Shown here one piece after another: positions 1 through 5,514 of a stretch of DNA of 6,522 nucleotides. The translations under genes were made by a program, and so were the position numbers. The notes below the pieces were generated by a model. The model saw nothing but the letters and a program-made list of their open reading frames with translations, made no database searches and had not been told where the DNA came from. Source of the DNA: JACJYC01 sp964558465 (lineage in GTDB: Bacteria > Bacteroidota > Bacteroidia > Chitinophagales > Saprospiraceae); NCBI GenBank assembly GCA_964558465.1, contig CAZLEF010000145.1, positions 1-6,522 of the forward strand, given 5' to 3'. Numbering within the stretch: the stretch's first letter is position 1; each line of letters begins with the position of its first letter.

Positions 1-1
1 G

Positions 2-112
2 TTGGCTGAAAAGGGATTGGAAAGCTGGGCGAAAAGGCAGTGGGTGGCGGTGGAGGACGTATCCGCCAAATTTATTTGGCAGGATCCTAACCTCGAGCAA
101 AGCGAGAGGTGA
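2..112 (+). CDS. C-terminal end of an unidentified protein (partial, cut by window start)
   Basis: An open frame enters from the left edge and ends at TGA 110-112, giving 36 residues starting LAEKGLESWAKR and ending NLEQSER. The composition (three Trp, mixed charges, amphipathic stretches) looks like the C-terminus of a soluble protein rather than noise. The strand matches all the downstream genes, so it may be the preceding member of the same locus. I do not recognise the family from so short a piece. The last codons (gag agg tga) already belong to the purine-rich GGTGAG repeat that follows, so the stop codon is part of that repeat. The distance to the SDR start is 81 nt. A chance open frame is possible but less likely given the residue composition. 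Confidence 0.55.
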   Translation: MAEKGLESWAKRQWVAVEDVSAKFIWQDPNLEQSER

Positions 113-156
113 GAAAGGTGAGAGTGCTTCGGCTACGCTCAGCATGAAAGGTGAAG
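104..156 (+). repeat. GGTGAG-word repeat with an embedded GCTTCGG...CAGC module
   Basis: The purine-rich word GGTGAG occurs at 108-113 and 117-122, with related GGTGAA at 150-155. Between them sits the module TGCTTCGGCTACGCTCAGCA (125-144). The flank and module 117-147 reappear at 5305-5377, with a 42-nt insertion in the middle and one mismatch in the final 15 nt. This tract lies between the upstream gene and the SDR and supplies the TGA stop of the upstream gene. No protein is supported here apart from a possible nine-codon leader starting at 168. Confidence 0.75.
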
Positions 157-167
157 GAGCGAAGAAA

Positions 168-197
168 ATGGACAATCAGCATAATCTACCACGATGA
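168..197 (+). other. Possible nine-codon leader minicistron overlapping the SDR start
   Basis: ATG at 168 opens MDNQHNLPR and stops at TGA 195-197, overlapping the SDR start codon as ATGA. It is preceded by AAGGAG (154-159), a Shine-Dalgarno-like core 8 nt from the ATG, whereas the SDR ATG at 194 has no such site. This arrangement would suit translational coupling. However, the AAGGAG comes from the repeat word GTGAAGG, and if the host is a Bacteroidota it would make little use of such sites. It may well be coincidence. Confidence 0.2.
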
Positions 198-964
198 AAA
201 AAGTGGCCCTGATAACAGGCGGCAGCCGGGGAATCGGTTTGGGTATTGCCCGGCAACTGGCGAAGGAAGGATGGGACCTGGCCGTCAACGGCGTACGGCC
301 GGCAGAAGAGGTAGCCGATGCATTGGAAGACCTGCGGGCTTTGGGTGCAACAACCGTTTATTGCCGGGGAAATATCGCGGCAGCCGGCGACCGGGCCAGG
401 ATCCTCCGGGAAACGTTGGACCATTTCGGCCGGCTCAACGCCCTGATCAACAATGCCGGGGTTGCCCCCAAAGAACGGCTGGACCTGCTCGAAACCACGG
501 AAGAAAGCTTCGACCGGGTAATGGACATCAACCTGAAAGGCGCTTTTTTTCTGACCCAGATGGCGGCCAGGGGCATGGTCGAAGCCAAACAGCGGGAACC
601 GGATTTTCCGGCCTGCATTATTCATATTTCCTCCATATCCGCCACGGTGGCTTCCGTCAACCGGGCGGAATATTGTATATCAAAAGCCGGTCTGAGTATG
701 GTGACGCAGTTATTTGCCACCCGGTTGGGAGAATACGATATCCCGGTTTATGAGATCCGGCCGGGGATCATTTCAACGGACATGACCAGCGGTGTCCGGC
801 AAAAATACGACCGGTTGATCGCCGGAGGATTAAGTGTGCAGCAGCGGTGGGGGGCGCCGGAGGACGTCGGCAAGGCAGCGGCTTCCTTGCTCAGGGGCGA
901 TTTTCCGTTTTCTACCGGGCAGGTCATTTTGGTGGATGGCGGATTGACGTTGCAGCGGTTGTAG
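194..964 (+). CDS. Short-chain dehydrogenase/reductase, 3-ketoacyl-ACP reductase (FabG)-like
   Basis: This 256-residue classical SDR should catalyse NAD(P)-dependent oxidation or reduction of a hydroxyl/carbonyl in the cytoplasm. The Rossmann nucleotide-binding motif TGGSRGIG is at residues 8-15 and the NNAG motif at 86-89. The catalytic set is complete: N113, S147, Y160 and K164 (YCISK), with the usual 13-residue Ser-Tyr spacing. The C-terminal STGQVILVDGG is the conserved SDR end. Length is normal. Databases usually name such proteins 3-ketoacyl-ACP reductase, but in a sugar locus a sugar or polyol dehydrogenase role is as likely. The start is well fixed: an in-frame TAA lies at 182-184 and ATG 194 is the only start before the Rossmann motif. 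No Shine-Dalgarno precedes it. Immediately after the stop a G-rich repeat begins, separating it from the symporter genes by 346 nt, so co-transcription with them is uncertain. Family is certain; substrate is unknown. Confidence 0.93.
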   Translation: MKKVALITGGSRGIGLGIARQLAKEGWDLAVNGVRPAEEVADALEDLRALGATTVYCRGNIAAAGDRARILRETLDHFGRLNALINNAGVAPKERLDLLETTEESFDRVMDINLKGAFFLTQMAARGMVEAKQREPDFPACIIHISSISATVASVNRAEYCISKAGLSMVTQLFATRLGEYDIPVYEIRPGIISTDMTSGVRQKYDRLIAGGLSVQQRWGAPEDVGKAAASLLRGDFPFSTGQVILVDGGLTLQRL

Positions 965-1170
965 TGGTTTGGGGTTTGGAGTTTGGGGTTTGGGGTTGTT
1001 TGGGATTGTTGGGGGTTGTTTGGATTGCTTCGCCCGCCGGAGCCTTTGGCGAAGGAGGGTTTGGGATTGTTTGGGATTGTTTGGGGTTGTTTGGGGTTGT
1101 TTGGGATTGTTTGGATTGCTTCGCCCGCCGGAGCCTTTGGCGAAGGAGGGTTTGGATTGTTTGGATTGAA
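965..1170 (+). repeat. G-rich decamer tandem array with two copies of a CTTCGCC/GGCGAAG hairpin module
   Basis: The tract begins right after the SDR stop. The word TTGGG(A/G)TTGT repeats with a 10-bp period, five times in perfect register at 1061-1110 and about three times at 990-1019. A 49-bp block (1016-1064) is repeated exactly at 1107-1155, 91 bp apart. Each copy carries an inverted repeat CTTCGCC...GGCGAAG (1028-1034/1048-1054 and 1119-1125/1139-1145) with a 13-nt loop. At 1151-1168 the word shortens to TTTGGATTG. Open frames across it are low complexity (Trp/Gly/Leu/Phe runs) and not credible genes. Confidence 0.9.
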
Positions 1171-1182
1171 AACGAAGGTTAT

Positions 1183-1293
1183 CGATTCCTCAGTTCCTCA
1201 GTTCCTCGATTCCTCGATTCCTCACCGCCCTGCTGGCGGTTAAAAGTTCCTCAGTTCCTCCACGCCTGTGGCGCGGCACGCAGTTCCTCAGTT
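1183..1293 (+). repeat. Octamer array (GTTCCTCA/ATTCCTCG) interrupted by two GC-rich hairpins
   Basis: The word GTTCCTCA or ATTCCTCG repeats with a mostly 8-bp period from about 1183 to 1223. The 16-mer AGTTCCTCAGTTCCTC is at 1192-1207 and again at 1245-1260, and AGTTCCTCAGTT recurs at 1282-1293. Between these lie two stem-loops: ACCGCC-ctgct-GGCGGT (1224-1240) and CCACGCC-tgt-GGCGCGG (1260-1276, one mismatched pair). The second is a variant of the hairpin at 4020-4036. No T-run follows either, so they are not typical intrinsic terminators. The rest of 1294-1310 is AT-rich leader for the next gene. Confidence 0.85.
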
Positions 1294-1300
1294 ACGTTTT
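1293..1300 (+). promoter_or_regulatory. Weak Bacteroidota-type -7 element candidate (TACGTTTT)
   Basis: TACGTTTT matches the Bacteroidota -7 consensus TAnnTTTG at all but the last base and lies 10-30 nt before the possible starts of the small membrane protein. I see no clear TTG-type -33 element at the expected distance, and the upstream sequence is repeat. It is a placement guess for the symporter-kinase promoter, based on position more than on match quality. Confidence 0.15.
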
Positions 1301-1310
1301 TAATAGCAGG

Positions 1311-1550
1311 ATGCTAAAAATCATAAAAATGAATAAAAAGAAAATGTACTGGAGATGGTGCCGGGGGTTGTTCATCCTGCTGACGGTGTTGTGTTTTACG
1401 CCCTTGGTGATCCCAAAAGGGAGGTACCACCCTGAATTTTGGGGAATGCCCTATACCCTGTGGATGGGCATCCTGGTCAACCTGGCCATGGTAGCGCTGG
1501 TTTGGGTGGGGACGTTGGTACACCCCGGGCGGGAGGAGAAGGAGTTCTGA
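1311..1550 (+). CDS. Small two-TM membrane protein, DUF3311-like partner of the sodium:solute symporter
   Basis: This 79-residue protein has a basic N-terminus, one hydrophobic segment at about residues 18-35 and a second at about 48-70. Between them lies PEFWGMPYTLWMGIL, which resembles the P-x-x-x-G-[LM]-P-[FY]...W pattern of the DUF3311 family. Such small proteins are commonly encoded immediately upstream of SSS symporters and are thought to be accessory subunits. That is the arrangement here: its stop is 3 nt before the symporter ATG. Start choice is open. ATG 1311, 1329 and 1344 are all in frame; 1329 or 1344 (both after A-rich sequence) would remove a few lysine-rich residues without touching the membrane segments. 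Identification rests on motif and context; the function of the pair member is inferred. Confidence 0.8.
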   Translation: MLKIIKMNKKKMYWRWCRGLFILLTVLCFTPLVIPKGRYHPEFWGMPYTLWMGILVNLAMVALVWVGTLVHPGREEKEF

Positions 1551-1553
1551 CGT

Positions 1554-2996
1554 ATGGGTTTCATTGTTTCATGGTTTCACAGTTTCATTATGATAACACC
1601 CTTTTTAATTGCCGGAGGGATCTATATGATCCTGTTGATTTTCGTTTCGATGAAAGCGAGGCGGGGAAGCAGAGATTCAGGTCAGTACCTGATGGCAGGT
1701 TCCAATCTGAGCGCCGTATTGGGTTTTTTTACCTTTGCGGCAACGCTGTTCAGCGCATTTACGATCCTTGGGATGCCGGATTTTTTCAGGACCCATGGGG
1801 TTGGATCCTGGATGTTCATCGCCATTTCAGATGCGGTAATGGTCTTCGGCATTATCTGGGTGGGATATTATTTCAGGAAAAAAATAAAATCCGAAAACTA
1901 TTTCGGCATGGCAGGATTGATGCGGCAGCAGTATGGATCCCGTTTTGCCGGATACGTCATTTTTTTTGGCGCTTTTATTTTTCTGGTCCCATATGTAGCG
2001 ATCCAGATCAGGGGGGTGGCTATTTTTTTTCATCAGGTTTTTCCCGAACTGGCGCCGGTATGGGTTTGGGCAACAGGGATGGTTGTGGTGATGCTGCTTT
2101 ACAGCGAGACAGGCGGGTTGAAGGCCATCATATACAGCGATGTTTTGCAAGGCATCCTGTTGTTGATCGCCATTTGGATACTGGCCTGGGTTTGTATAGG
2201 GAAAATCGGCGGACTGGAAGCGATGTTCTCCAAAGTAGAGGCATCCAATCCTGCATTGTTATCTGTACCCGGCCCTAAAGGGTTGTTTGATTTCCAGTTT
2301 TTGCTCGGCTCGATGATCGGCATCATGATGCTGCCTTTTACCCAACCGCAGGTATCCATCCGGTTGGTGATCATGCGCAACCGGTTTGCAATGTATCGCA
2401 TGGCCGTGGGCATTGGCTTTTTTGCCATCCTGGTAATCCTTCCCACGGTATTTCTGGGGATGTACGGCGCCGTACTGTACCCCGATGCCAGCACCTCCGA
2501 ATTTTTAGGCAATACCCTGATCAACGACCAACCCCGGTTCATTGCGGCCTTCGGAATGATCGGCCTCCTGGCAGCGGCGCTTTCCACTGCTGATTCCCAG
2601 ATCTTTGCACTCGGCGCGGAAATGCGTTCCCTGATGCGGGGCGACGATGCCAGGTTGTTGCGGACAACCCGTATTGCCATCGGTTTTTTTGCCGTCACTG
2701 CCCTCGTTTTTGCCCTTCTGACCAGCGATCAACTGGTCCTTCTGGCCCGGACCAGTTTCACCGGAACGTCTTTAATGGCGCCGATGATCTTCATGGGGGT
2801 GTTTCACCCCAATGCCTTGAATTTTAAAGGGTTGCCTGTCATCACTGCGGTTGCTTTGCTGGTGTTTATCTCCTCCCAGCTCGGATGGGTTCCGGTGAAA
2901 ATTTTTCAAATCCGCCTGGACCTGATGTTAATCGGCCTTTTAGGACTTTATAGCGGAGGGCTTTATTTTTTTGACCGTTTCAACAAACAGACCTGA
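1554..2996 (+). CDS. Sodium:solute symporter (SSS family), probable sugar or sugar-derivative uptake
   Basis: This is a 480-residue inner-membrane protein with about 13 hydrophobic segments, the normal SSS layout and size. Family marks include YLMAGSNLS (45-53) after TM1, YSETGGLKAIIYSDVLQG (183-200) and the STADS motif (344-348), whose Ser/Thr contribute to the sodium site in this family. It should use the sodium gradient to import a small solute; the neighbouring kinase and phosphosugar protein point to a carbohydrate, but specificity cannot be read. Residues 2-12 (GFIVSWFHSFI) are encoded by four tandem octamers GTTTCATT-like (1558-1589), and a second in-frame ATG at 1590 (MITPFLIAGG) starts directly at TM1. 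ATG 1590 may therefore be the real start, with the repeat forming the spacer after the small subunit. The ROK kinase follows after 20 nt, suggesting one operon. Confidence 0.93.
   Translation: MGFIVSWFHSFIMITPFLIAGGIYMILLIFVSMKARRGSRDSGQYLMAGSNLSAVLGFFTFAATLFSAFTILGMPDFFRTHGVGSWMFIAISDAVMVFGIIWVGYYFRKKIKSENYFGMAGLMRQQYGSRFAGYVIFFGAFIFLVPYVAIQIRGVAIFFHQVFPELAPVWVWATGMVVVMLLYSETGGLKAIIYSDVLQGILLLIAIWILAWVCIGKIGGLEAMFSKVEASNPALLSVPGPKGLFDFQFLLGSMIGIMMLPFTQPQVSIRLVIMRNRFAMYRMAVGIGFFAILVILPTVFLGMYGAVLYPDASTSEFLGNTLINDQPRFIAAFGMIGLLAAALSTADSQIFALGAEMRSLMRGDDARLLRTTRIAIGFFAVTALVFALLTSDQLVLLARTSFTGTSLMAPMIFMGVFHPNALNFKGLPVITAVALLVFISSQLGWVPVKIFQIRLDLMLIGLLGLYSGGLYFFDRFNKQT
1558..1589 (+). repeat. Four perfect-register octamers (GTTTCATN/GTTTCACA) at the symporter start
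   Basis: The units are GTTTCATT (1558-1565), GTTTCATG (1566-1573), GTTTCACA (1574-1581) and GTTTCATT (1582-1589), followed directly by ATG 1590. The period is exactly 8, as in the GTTCCTCA array at 1183-1223, but with another word. The tract sits between the two possible start codons of the symporter gene. Eight is not a multiple of three, so a change of copy number would shift the frame of a product begun at 1554 and leave one begun at 1590 intact. Confidence 0.85.
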
Positions 2997-3016
2997 AAAG
3001 TTTAAACCAACTTGCC

Positions 3017-3964
3017 ATGCACGTCATCGGAATTGACCTGGGCGGAACCAAGCTGGCGGGCGCGCTTTTTGACGCGGAAGGAACCCTGCAGCAGACCGTG
3101 GTACGCCAACTGGAAAAACGGGAAGGCCGTGAAGTCGGAATGCTGATCTGTGAAATGATCTCAGCGTTGCTGGAGGTTGCCGGCCGGCAAAACCTGCCGG
3201 TCAGCGGCGTCGGCATCTCGGTTCCCGGCATTGCCTATATTGAACGGGGAGAGGTTTGGGCGCCCAATATTCCGGGTTGGGACAACTACCCGCTGATCGG
3301 GGAATTGAAAGCCGGACTTAAACAACCGGGCCTGCGTCTTCTCCTGGACAGCGACCGGTCTTGTTATATCCTTGGAGAACAATGGAAAGGCGCGGCCCGT
3401 GGTTGCCGGAATGCCATCTACATGGCCGTAGGAACGGGCATCGGAGCGGGCATTCTCGCCGACGGACGGGTTTTGCAAGGCGCCGGAAACATTGCAGGAG
3501 CGATCGGATGGATGGCCCTGAGCCGGCCCTGGAAAGCGCCGTATGAATATTTTGGTTGTCATGAATACCATGCATCCGGCGCCGGCCTTGCCAGGGTTGC
3601 AAAGGTGTTGCTCGACCAGGAGGCAGAATATGCAGGCCCGATGCGCAACCTGCCTCATGAACTGACCGCAAAAGACGTTTTTGACCATTTTGACCTGAAC
3701 GACCCCATCGCTGTGAAGGTCATTGAACAGGCGATTGTGTATTGGGGAATGGCGGTGGCCAACCTGGTGAGCATTTTTAATCCGGAAAAAATTATTTTTG
3801 GCGGCGGTGTTTTTGGCCCTGCGCTCCGGTTCCTGGATGAAATCCGGGATGAAGCCAAAAAATGGGCGCAACCCATCAGTATGAAACAGGTGCAACTTGA
3901 GGCCTCACAATTGGGCGGAGATGCCGGATTGGCAGGGGCGGGATTCCTCGTTTTGCAGGGGTGA
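3017..3964 (+). CDS. ROK-family sugar kinase, atypical (no canonical GExGH / CxCG zinc signature)
   Basis: This 315-residue cytoplasmic protein is likely an ATP-dependent kinase of a sugar or amino sugar. The N-terminal phosphate loop is IDLGGTK (6-12), followed by GVGISVPG (64-71) and the second ATP motif VGTGIGAGIL (138-147). The catalytic base aligns to D113 in DSDRSCYILGE (111-121), where typical ROK kinases have ENDANAAALAE. The C-terminal half ends with PEKIIFGGGVF and GGDAGLAGAG, both family-typical. Odd points: the substrate/zinc motif GExGH reads GAIGW (161-165), and no CxCGxxGC zinc cluster follows; instead FGCHEYHASGAG (179-190) leads into the conserved helix. This suggests a ROK subfamily with a different substrate pocket and no structural zinc. 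It is not a repressor: there is no N-terminal helix-turn-helix. It starts 20 nt after the symporter stop. Its TGA stop is the first part of the repeat word TGATGCTGGAT. Confidence 0.9.
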   Translation: MHVIGIDLGGTKLAGALFDAEGTLQQTVVRQLEKREGREVGMLICEMISALLEVAGRQNLPVSGVGISVPGIAYIERGEVWAPNIPGWDNYPLIGELKAGLKQPGLRLLLDSDRSCYILGEQWKGAARGCRNAIYMAVGTGIGAGILADGRVLQGAGNIAGAIGWMALSRPWKAPYEYFGCHEYHASGAGLARVAKVLLDQEAEYAGPMRNLPHELTAKDVFDHFDLNDPIAVKVIEQAIVYWGMAVANLVSIFNPEKIIFGGGVFGPALRFLDEIRDEAKKWAQPISMKQVQLEASQLGGDAGLAGAGFLVLQG

Positions 3965-4055
3965 TGCTGGATGTTTGATGCTGGATCCACGCCATGGCGT
4001 GGTGGATACTTGATGCTGGCCACGCCTGTGGCGTGGTGGATGCTGGATGCTGGAT
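3962..4055 (+). repeat. TGATGCTGGAT-word array interrupted by two CCACGCC/GGCGTGG palindromes
   Basis: TGATGCTGGAT occurs at 3962-3972 and 3976-3986, TGATGCTGG at 4011-4019, and TGGATGC repeats with period 7 at 4037-4055. The array is interrupted twice: by the perfect 16-bp palindrome CCACGCCATGGCGTGG (3987-4002) and by the stem-loop CCACGCC-tgt-GGCGTGG (4020-4036). The latter also occurs, with one mismatch, at 1260-1276 in a different word context. The first word contains the TGA stop of the ROK kinase. The palindromes could fold in RNA and weaken read-through from the kinase into the MFS gene, but lack a T-run. Confidence 0.85.
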
Positions 4056-4069
4056 AGGAAACGCCCTCA

Positions 4070-4105
4070 AATAAACAAAAAAACGAATCAACGAATAAAC
4101 AAAAA
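4070..4105 (+). promoter_or_regulatory. A-rich leader of the MFS gene (no Shine-Dalgarno)
   Basis: The sequence AATAAACAAAAAA occurs twice, at 4070-4082 and 4094-4106, 24 bp apart, and the second copy runs straight into the ATG. No GGAG-type site is present. An A-rich, unstructured region before the start is the usual translation-initiation context in Bacteroidota. A similar TAAAAAAAATAAAC precedes the SIS gene at 5501-5514. I cannot point to a convincing promoter within it. Confidence 0.4.
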
Positions 4106-5269
4106 ATGTACAACACAAAGCTGGTTTTTGCGGCCGCCTGTCTGGGCATGTTAATATTTGGGCTTTCCCTGCTTGCCCTCGGTTCTGTTCTGCCGGGTAT
4201 GGTCGCCAAGTTTGGGGTGAGCGAACTCTCGGCCGGGGCATTGACTTCCCTTTTGCCGTTTGGGATCCTGTGCGGGTCTTTGTTTTTTGGCCCGATAGCC
4301 GACCGTTACGGCTATAAGGCATTGCTGCCCGGCTGCTGTCTGCTCATTATTGCGGGGCTTGAAGGTTTAGCCTTCGGAGGGTCGTGGCCGGTCATCCAGG
4401 GGGCCGTCTTTTTAACCGGCCTCGGCGGTGGCGCTATGAACGGCGCTACCAGTTCGTTAATGGCAGATATCAGTGTTGGTGAAAAGGGGGCCAACCTCAG
4501 TTTTTTGGGCGTGTTTTACGGGTTGGGGGCTCTGGGCATGCCTGCGATCATGGCAGCCCTGTCTCCGTATTTTACCCACGAACAAATTCTGGCGGGTATC
4601 GGCGGCTTCATACTTCTGGCAACCGGCTATCTGTTGGCCATCCGCCTTCCAAAATCCAAACACCAGCAAGGCCTTCCGATCCGGGAGGGCATCCGGCTGA
4701 TCCGGAACCCGGTGATGATGATATTAAGTTTTGTCCTCTTTTTCGAAAGCGGCGTGGAAGGGATCGTCAGCAATTGGACAACCAGCTTTTTGCAGTCAGA
4801 AACCGGCCTGGCCCCTAACCTTGCGCTGGTCCTCCTGACCGCGCATGTGGCGGCGCTGGCATTTATGCGGATGGTTCTGGGGTTTTTGCTCAGATTTTAC
4901 CCTGCGTTCAATGTCCTTTTATTAAGTTTGTTCCTGGCATTGGCAGGCGGTTTGTTGCTGTGGCTGGGCAAGGGATTTGCGCTCAACCTGACCGCCCTGA
5001 TCCTGATGGGGCTGGGTTTTGCTGGTGTTTTTCCCATCATGATGGGGCGGATCGGCGATTTCTGGGCCAAGGTTTCCGGAACGGCGTTCAGCATTGCCCT
5101 GGTGATCGCCTTGTCTGGGAATATCCTGCTTAACTACCTGATGGGTCTGCTGGCACACCATTACGGCATGGGAAAATTCCCGCTTTTGCTGATGGTTTCC
5201 ATTGGGTTGCTGGGCTTGGTGGTCCTGCGTACGCGGGGGCTGTTTTCTTTTAAGAGGGTGAGAGAGTGA
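4106..5269 (+). CDS. MFS permease, fucose-permease (FHS)-like sugar transporter
   Basis: This is a 387-residue integral membrane protein with about 12 hydrophobic segments in two halves. Major-facilitator motif A appears as GPIADRYGYKALL (62-74) between TM2 and TM3. The stretch GLGGGAMNGATSSLMADI (105-122) followed by NLSFLGVFYGLGALGMP (130-146), and SGVEGIVSNWTTSFL (215-229) in the second half, resemble the fucose/glucose permease subgroup, which suits sugar-proton symport. Substrate is not determinable. The start is ATG 4106 after an A-rich leader and gives a direct run into TM1. It is separated from the kinase gene by 141 nt of repeat, so it may be a separate transcript or the distal part of the same one. 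The last residues (KRVRE) and the TGA stop are encoded by the GTGAGAGA octamer repeat that continues downstream, so the C-terminal tail may be a by-product of the repeat. Confidence 0.9.
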   Translation: MYNTKLVFAAACLGMLIFGLSLLALGSVLPGMVAKFGVSELSAGALTSLLPFGILCGSLFFGPIADRYGYKALLPGCCLLIIAGLEGLAFGGSWPVIQGAVFLTGLGGGAMNGATSSLMADISVGEKGANLSFLGVFYGLGALGMPAIMAALSPYFTHEQILAGIGGFILLATGYLLAIRLPKSKHQQGLPIREGIRLIRNPVMMILSFVLFFESGVEGIVSNWTTSFLQSETGLAPNLALVLLTAHVAALAFMRMVLGFLLRFYPAFNVLLLSLFLALAGGLLLWLGKGFALNLTALILMGLGFAGVFPIMMGRIGDFWAKVSGTAFSIALVIALSGNILLNYLMGLLAHHYGMGKFPLLLMVSIGLLGLVVLRTRGLFSFKRVRE

Positions 5270-5474
5270 GAGCCTGCCTACGCTAAAGCTTCGGCGGGTG
5301 AAAGGGTGAGAGTGCTTCGGCCTCCGGACGACGAAGTCGCCTATGGCGGACGGAGTCGGCTGCTACGCTGAGCATGAGGGGTGAGATCCGACTACGCCAA
5401 GGCTTCGTCGGACGGAGGGGGTGAGCCCAACGCTGCGGTGTGGCCAAAACTTCGGCGGATAAAGTGGGTGAGAA
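5256..5474 (+). repeat. GGTGAGAG-word array with several GC-rich hairpin modules
   Basis: This fills most of the 245-nt gap before the SIS gene. GTGAGAG words are at 5258-5273 (period 8), GGTGAAAG/GGTGAGAG at 5297-5312 (period 8), then single GTGAG words at 5381, 5421 and 5468. Between them lie GC-rich modules: CCTACGC...CTTCGGCGG (5276-5297), a composite module (5313-5374), TCCGAC...GTCGGA (stem 5387-5392/5407-5412, inner GCC/GGC 5396-5398/5401-5403), and one ending CTTCGGCGGAT (5450-5460). The composite is the 125-144 module split by a 42-nt insert (5321-5362). From 5475 to 5514 the sequence becomes AT-rich leader. No credible gene on either strand. Confidence 0.85.
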
Positions 5475-5514
5475 CGATTTTTTATCTGGATGAAGATACC
5501 TAAAAAAAATAAAC

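Noticed and set aside
65..80. Inverted repeat GCCAAAT-tt-ATTTGGC as an operator or terminator
   Set aside because: It is within the codons of the upstream partial gene, has a 2-nt loop, and no T-run or promoter follows. Chance is likely.
1016..1155. CRISPR array
   Set aside because: Only two copies of a 49-bp unit exist, the spacer is itself repeat, and no cas gene is near.
1224..1276. Intrinsic terminator after the SDR
   Set aside because: The stem-loops are stable but none is followed by a T-run. They are better explained as repeat modules.
847..1317. Long + strand open frame running from the SDR 3' half through the repeat block
   Set aside because: It overlaps the SDR in another frame and its unique part is a translation of the TTGGGATTGT array (Gly/Leu/Val/Trp runs). 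The two shorter frames at 969-1169 and 983-1243 fail for the same reason.
1439..2278. 279-codon + strand open frame inside the symporter region
   Set aside because: It is a shadow in another frame of the clear SSS gene; its translation is rich in Arg, Cys, His and Asp with no family motif.
3161..3895. 244-codon minus-strand open frame opposite the ROK gene
   Set aside because: It lies wholly opposite a gene with clear kinase motifs and shows no recognisable domain. The minus-strand frames at 176-625, 2099-2698, 3655-4322 and 5521-6198 are rejected likewise.
3962..4055. Intrinsic terminator after the ROK gene
   Set aside because: The palindromes CCACGCC/GGCGTGG are followed by TGGATGC words, not T residues; read-through reduction is possible but a classical terminator is not shown.
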